Positions 6,891 through 10,046 of a stretch of DNA of 10,046 nucleotides are shown here, piece by piece. Origin of the DNA: an uncultured Saprospiraceae bacterium. GTDB lineage: Bacteria; Bacteroidota; Bacteroidia; Chitinophagales; Saprospiraceae. The notes beneath the pieces are model-generated. The model was not told the DNA's origin. It saw only the letters and a list, made by a program, of their open reading frames with translations, and did not search any database. Location: the NCBI GenBank assembly GCA_937930625.1, contig CALHBW010000013.1, positions 1-10,046 of the forward strand. Reading direction: 5' to 3'. The translations under genes were made by a program, and so were the position numbers. The stretch's first letter is position 1. Each line of letters opens with the position of its first letter.

Positions 6891-6895
6891 AGTTT

Positions 6896-6907
6896 GCCGT
6901 TAACGGC
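6896..6907. other. 12-bp perfect palindrome GCCGTTAACGGC
   Basis: A perfect 12-bp palindrome between the imperfect repeat and the terminator. It has no known role; chance or a protein-binding site are both possible. Confidence 0.3.
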
Positions 6908-6930
6908 TTAGATAGCAGTTTGACTTATGG

Positions 6931-6964
6931 AGCATCTCTCTTTTGAGGGATGCTTCTTTCTATT
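6931..6964 (+). terminator. Rho-independent terminator of the LRR protease gene
   Basis: AGCATCTCTC (6931-6940) and GAGGGATGCT (6945-6954) form a 10-bp stem with a single G-U pair and a TTTT loop. The T-rich tail TCTTTCTATT follows directly. The stem lies 128 nt after the stop codon and 18 nt before the 3' end of the convergent minus-strand gene, so it should keep protease transcription from running into that gene. Confidence 0.75.
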
Positions 6965-6982
6965 TTACGAATGTTATAACAG

Positions 6983-8470
6983 CTATCGACTATCGACTGT
7001 CAAGCCCTCAATCTTCTCCTCCAACCACTTTTTATCACTTACAAATTCCAACTTCTCCAACTTCCGTTTAATCTTTTCCTTCGTCATTTTACCTGCGCCA
7101 TGTCGCGTATTATAGATATTGATGAGGATGCGGACAAAGTTTTTGTAGGCTTTTTTGTCCTTTGATACCAGAGACTTATTCTTATTCACAAATCGTTCGG
7201 AGATAAGAAAAGTACGCATGGTGCGTTCGTCGTATTCTTTATCCAACTCATAATAACACTTCAATAATAGTATGCGGCAGTTGATGTCGTAAGCGATATT
7301 TACTTTTTCTACTCGTATAAGATGCGAAAATGCTGCCTTAAAATCGTGCTGATAGAAAACAACTGCACCCATGTTGAAGTGATAAACACTGTCTGCATGT
7401 TGTTTTTCAAGAGTAGGACGATATTTTTCTATGGTTTCTTTTGCTTGCTCAAATTCGTTTAGGTGACAATACAATCCCACAATATTTTTGAGCTTCGCTA
7501 CGGGCATAAAATTTCCTTCTATAAGAAGATTTTTACAGTCCATCGTTTGATACAAATCAAAGGCGTGTCGATAAAAGGTGGTATCACCTTCCCTGATTTT
7601 TGAACTACAAACATTTACAGCAACTTTGTAAAAATTATTTAAATCCTTCACGGGAATTACATCATTATATTCGTCCAATAATTTAAGAAACTGACGGTAA
7701 GTCTCCACGTCGTCGGTTTCTGATAAGTTAATAGCCATACGATGTAGCCGGATAAGCGGATGCGACTGATATTGCGGCAAATCCATCAAAGCCCGAACAG
7801 CTTCCATAGGCATGTAATCATATGTTTTAACGGTTCTAACTCGATTGAGCGCAAGGCAGGTCGTGTGCAGGTTGAGTTTGTTGAGTAAATAATAAATATC
7901 CAGATATTCAATCAATTTCGGTAGATTGTCCTCTTTCAAAATATGCCCTCTGCGATGCAAATAATTCAATTTCCCCAACTCCATTTTAAATTGCTGTGCA
8001 TATTCATCTACTCCTTTTGCGGGCTGTGCTTCAAGCGTTTTTTGGTCTTTTTTCATCTCCCTGTTAAACAACCAAAATTGATTGCGTTCCAGCAACTTTT
8101 CATATAATAACTCTGTCCTGCAAGCCGCATTTTCTTTTAGAGCTTCGTGACACAAAAAATGTTTTGCCAACCGTATAAGCAGATTCATTTTTACCAAAAT
8201 AAAGTTTTTTTGTGATACGGTCAATACTTTTCCCGGCTTAGGTTTTTTGGGAAATACAGAACGATAAACCATCGCTTGCATCTCCTTATCAAAGTCTTTT
8301 TTATGGATAACTTCTTCAATTAATACTGCCAATAAAGTAGTGACATATTGGTCTGTATTAAAGTATTTACAAGTGACAAATTCGGAAAAATCGGACAATT
8401 CCCGCTTTGAAAAAGTATTTAATAATTCTATAATCAGAAACGGACGTGATTTTTTGTTTTCGTTTTTCAT
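6983..8470 (-). CDS. Uncharacterised FSKxEL-family protein, copy 2 (495 aa)
   Basis: Paralogue of the protein encoded at 601-2085, of nearly equal length and also lacking a signal peptide or membrane segment. The start is the CAT at 8468-8470. The N-terminal signature FSKRELSDFSEFVTCKYFNT is at residues 20-39. Other blocks shared with copy 1 are VYRxxFPKK, LKENxACxTELLY, the helical YHFNMGAVxFYQxDFK region (TPR-like) and a nearly invariant C-terminus up to KKWLEEKIEGL. Only the last few residues differ (TVDSR here, DKK in copy 1). It is divergent from the protease gene at 8740, repeating the arrangement of copy 1. The function is unknown. The helical, repeat-like build suggests binding to protein partners, but this is inference. 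Confidence 0.85.
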   Translation of the reverse strand: MKNENKKSRPFLIIELLNTFSKRELSDFSEFVTCKYFNTDQYVTTLLAVLIEEVIHKKDFDKEMQAMVYRSVFPKKPKPGKVLTVSQKNFILVKMNLLIRLAKHFLCHEALKENAACRTELLYEKLLERNQFWLFNREMKKDQKTLEAQPAKGVDEYAQQFKMELGKLNYLHRRGHILKEDNLPKLIEYLDIYYLLNKLNLHTTCLALNRVRTVKTYDYMPMEAVRALMDLPQYQSHPLIRLHRMAINLSETDDVETYRQFLKLLDEYNDVIPVKDLNNFYKVAVNVCSSKIREGDTTFYRHAFDLYQTMDCKNLLIEGNFMPVAKLKNIVGLYCHLNEFEQAKETIEKYRPTLEKQHADSVYHFNMGAVVFYQHDFKAAFSHLIRVEKVNIAYDINCRILLLKCYYELDKEYDERTMRTFLISERFVNKNKSLVSKDKKAYKNFVRILINIYNTRHGAGKMTKEKIKRKLEKLEFVSDKKWLEEKIEGLTVDSR

Positions 8471-8481
8471 TTTGTTATTAT

Positions 8482-8491
8482 TTGATAATCA
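8482..8491 (-). promoter_or_regulatory. Second copy of the conserved TTGATAATCA leader motif
   Basis: Identical to 2095-2104 and placed 12 nt upstream of the start codon. Conservation of the motif and approximate spacing, in leaders that have otherwise drifted, is the only evidence for a role. Confidence 0.35.
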
Positions 8492-8570
8492 ATACGTTAT
8501 AAAAAATAACATAATAATAATTTCTTATTAAAGCCTAAATATAGTATCTGAATATATAAAAATAATCATA

Positions 8571-8578
8571 TACTTTTG
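8571..8578 (+). promoter_or_regulatory. Promoter -7 element (TACTTTTG) for the truncated protease gene
   Basis: A perfect TAnnTTTG match at the position homologous to 2184-2191, inside the same conserved block (CATATA...TTTGTAT...TCAAACT.ATTATC). The predicted leader is about 155 nt and has none of the nested repeats of copy 1. Confidence 0.55.
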
Positions 8579-8585
8579 TATTAGT

Positions 8586-8593
8586 CAAACTTA
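8586..8593 (-). promoter_or_regulatory. Opposing -7 element for the minus-strand gene
   Basis: CAAACTTA on the plus strand is TAAGTTTG on the minus strand, a perfect TAnnTTTG. It would give a leader of about 110 nt for the gene ending at 6983. It lies 7 nt from the plus-strand -7 element, so the two promoters share their footprint. Confidence 0.4.
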
Positions 8594-8673
8594 TTATCAA
8601 TTGAATTGCCGATAGAAAAAATGATGAACGGTTATTTTCAACATTAAATCATTCATTATTAATAATCGTAAAA

Positions 8674-8698
8674 CGAATAACGAGTTCGCGAATAACGA
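8674..8698. repeat. Direct repeat CGAATAACGA in the second protease leader
   Basis: CGAATAACGA occurs at 8674-8683 and 8689-8698, a 15-bp period with GTTCG between the copies. It lies 41 nt upstream of the start codon. It might be a tandem binding site; nothing comparable is in the first leader. Confidence 0.4.
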
Positions 8699-8739
8699 CC
8701 CACAACATCAGGCACTTCAAGTCATTAAAAAACACAACT

Positions 8740-9951
8740 ATGAGAAGTCTCACCAACTTTAAAAGATTCGCACCGATGCTTTTTTGCTTCATCAGTGTGT
8801 ATTCCTACGGACAAACCGAAAGACCTCAATACGTACCCGGACAAGTACTCATAAAAATGAAAGCCAATAAAACAAGTACCGAAAAAAACATACTCAAAAA
8901 CGAAATGCAAGCTACCGTCCAACGAACCCGTCCAAACAGCAATATAGAAGTCTGGCAGACGGATAAAATCAATATCGACCAACTCATCAGTCAATACCGC
9001 GACCACCCCGATATTGAGTTTATAGAGCCGAATTATTATTATTATCTGACCACAAAAAACTACACAAAAACTGATGGACAAGCAGCCACTACACCCGACG
9101 ATGCCCTATTTCCCGATTTGTGGAATATGGACAATATCGGACAAAACGGTGGTACAACCGGTGCTGACATAAATGCCCAGGTAGGCTGGGACATTGCAAC
9201 GGCTAGCCCTTCTGTAGTCGTTGGGCTGATTGATTCGGGCGTGGATTGGAAGCACCCCGACCTCGTCAATAATATCTGGCAAAACCTCGGCGAAGATGCC
9301 GACGGTGACGGGCGTGTGCTCGAATGGAACGGTACGACATGGATATTTGACCCTGACGATACCGACGGTATTGACGGCGATGGCAACGGTTATATTGATG
9401 ACCTCATCGGATGGGATTTTATCAATGATGATAATGACCCCTTCGACCTTATCGGGCATGGTACGCATGTAGCAGGTACGCTTGGTGCAGAGGGCAATAA
9501 TGGTATAGGTGTGGCAGGTGTCACTTGGGACGTACAGATAGCCGCTTTACGGGTATTTGCACAACAAAATACCTCCGTGGATATTATAGCGGAAGCCTTA
9601 GATTATGCTGTAATGATGAATATGCCGATTAGTAATAACAGCTACGCAGAAGGGCATTATGCCCAGACAATGATAACCTCTCTACAAGCAGCAGAAGCGA
9701 ATGGACACCTCTTCGTAGCCGCCGCCGGAAATTTTGCGAATGATAATGATGCTAATCCCCATTATCCGTCCTCCTACGATTTTGATAATATCATCAGCGT
9801 AGCCGCTACTGACCACAATGATTTACTCTGGGCACAATCTCCCAACACAGGCGCAAGTTACGGACTAACAAATGTGGACATAGCTGCCCCCGGTGCTATC
9901 ATAAAAAAGGGTTTTCTCATAAAAATGTTTGAAACAAAAAAAAGCAAGTAA
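8740..9951 (+). CDS. Subtilisin-like serine protease, truncated before the catalytic serine (probable pseudogene, 403 codons)
   Basis: Paralogue of the N-terminal part of the protease encoded at 2498. The start at 8740 gives a signal peptide (cleavage likely after YSYGQ) and an I9-like propeptide (YVPGQVLIKMK ... DIEFIEPNYY). Asp165 (LIDSG), His240 (GHGTHVAG) and Asn331 (AAAGN) are present. The Asp-rich insert DADGDG/DGDGNG is conserved. Homology runs to VDIAAPG, about residue 385. The frame then goes through the unrelated lysine-rich residues IIKKGFLIKMFETKKSK to a TAA at 9949-9951. The GTSMATPH serine motif and everything after it are missing, so the product cannot be an active subtilase. 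The abrupt break, the AT-rich sequence beyond it and a new ORF at 10001 indicate disruption by an inserted element; the rest of the gene may lie beyond the window. Confidence 0.88.
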   Translation: MRSLTNFKRFAPMLFCFISVYSYGQTERPQYVPGQVLIKMKANKTSTEKNILKNEMQATVQRTRPNSNIEVWQTDKINIDQLISQYRDHPDIEFIEPNYYYYLTTKNYTKTDGQAATTPDDALFPDLWNMDNIGQNGGTTGADINAQVGWDIATASPSVVVGLIDSGVDWKHPDLVNNIWQNLGEDADGDGRVLEWNGTTWIFDPDDTDGIDGDGNGYIDDLIGWDFINDDNDPFDLIGHGTHVAGTLGAEGNNGIGVAGVTWDVQIAALRVFAQQNTSVDIIAEALDYAVMMNMPISNNSYAEGHYAQTMITSLQAAEANGHLFVAAAGNFANDNDANPHYPSSYDFDNIISVAATDHNDLLWAQSPNTGASYGLTNVDIAAPGAIIKKGFLIKMFETKKSK

Positions 9952-10000
9952 AAACTCGTAAATTAGAGTATTGAACAAACAAACGAGTAATACTTGCTTT
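9941..10000 (+). promoter_or_regulatory. Hairpin ending at the start codon of the ORF at 10001
   Basis: AAAGCAAGTA (9941-9950) pairs with TACTTGCTTT (9991-10000), and ACTCGT (9954-9959) pairs with ACGAGT (9983-9988). A small internal loop separates the two helices and the terminal loop is 23 nt. The stem ends directly before the ATG, so in RNA it could hide the ribosome-binding region from transcripts that enter from outside, as known for some IS elements. It overlaps the last codons of the truncated protease frame. Confidence 0.6.
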
Positions 10001-10046
10001 ATGAAGACTAAAACTAAAACATTTTTTGAAGAACTGCAATCAAATA
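10001..10046 (+). CDS. Start of an unidentified ORF, possibly a transposase (partial)
   Basis: Fifteen codons are open to the window edge (MKTKTKTFFEELQSN). Too little is visible to assign a family. The position just inside the disrupted protease gene and behind a hairpin makes a transposase the most likely product. Confidence 0.45.
   Translation, partial: MKTKTKTFFEELQSN

Larger units (their letters stand above)
9901..10046. mobile_element. Left end of a probable insertion sequence (partial)
   Basis: Protease homology stops at about 9894-9900. The DNA beyond is very A-rich, has a strong hairpin at 9941-10000, and then an ATG-initiated frame running off the window. This is the usual look of an IS end followed by its transposase. 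The exact junction, terminal repeat, target duplication and family cannot be determined from what is visible. Confidence 0.45.

Noticed and set aside
1..10046. tRNA or rRNA genes
   Set aside because: No stretch with a cloverleaf pattern or rRNA-like sequence was noticed in the intergenic regions, which are short and accounted for by repeats and promoters.

Overview
The window looks like a chromosomal segment of a Bacteroidota bacterium, probably Saprospiraceae-like. The evidence is AT-rich intergenic DNA, promoter -7 elements of the TAnnTTTG type, no Shine-Dalgarno sequences, and very large secreted proteins with dockerin-like, SprB-like and LRR modules. The C-terminal domain of the first gene carries an 'NHIGVMSAQPVP' signature that I associate with secreted proteins of this group. 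The assignment rests on recognition, not on a search.

Layout, left to right: (1) 1-499, the 3' end of a plus-strand gene for a secreted protein. (2) 506-584, a long hairpin-forming inverted repeat between convergent genes. (3) 601-2085, minus strand, an uncharacterised 494-residue soluble protein with an 'FSKxEL' N-terminus. (4) 2086-2497, a divergent promoter region carrying an elaborate nested inverted-repeat element. (5) 2498-6802, plus strand, a 1434-residue subtilisin-like protease with two LRR blocks and several C-terminal modules. (6) 6803-6982, an imperfect repeat and a rho-independent terminator. (7) 6983-8470, minus strand, a paralogue of gene 3. (8) 8471-8739, a second divergent promoter region, homologous to the first but lacking its repeat element. 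(9) 8740-9951, plus strand, a paralogue of the protease. It breaks off before the catalytic serine where foreign, IS-like DNA begins. (10) a hairpin at 9941-10000 and the first codons of a new ORF at 10001.

The dominant theme is duplication of a divergent two-gene module: an FSKxEL-family protein on the minus strand, a shared promoter region, and a subtilase on the plus strand. The intergenic DNA was duplicated with the genes, because the -7 elements and flanking bases align without gaps over more than 60 nt. The secreted-protein 3' end at the left edge, again facing an FSKxEL gene, hints that the array continues upstream. The proteases should act outside the cell: both have a signal peptide and an inhibitor-like propeptide. 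The FSKxEL proteins have no export signal and should be cytoplasmic. Whether the two products work together is not shown by the sequence; only their paired inheritance is.

The least explained structure is the element at about 2216-2478. It holds four copies each of two short half-units, arranged so that the DNA or its transcript can fold into a three-way branched structure or into competing alternatives. It lies inside the predicted 5' leader of the LRR protease.
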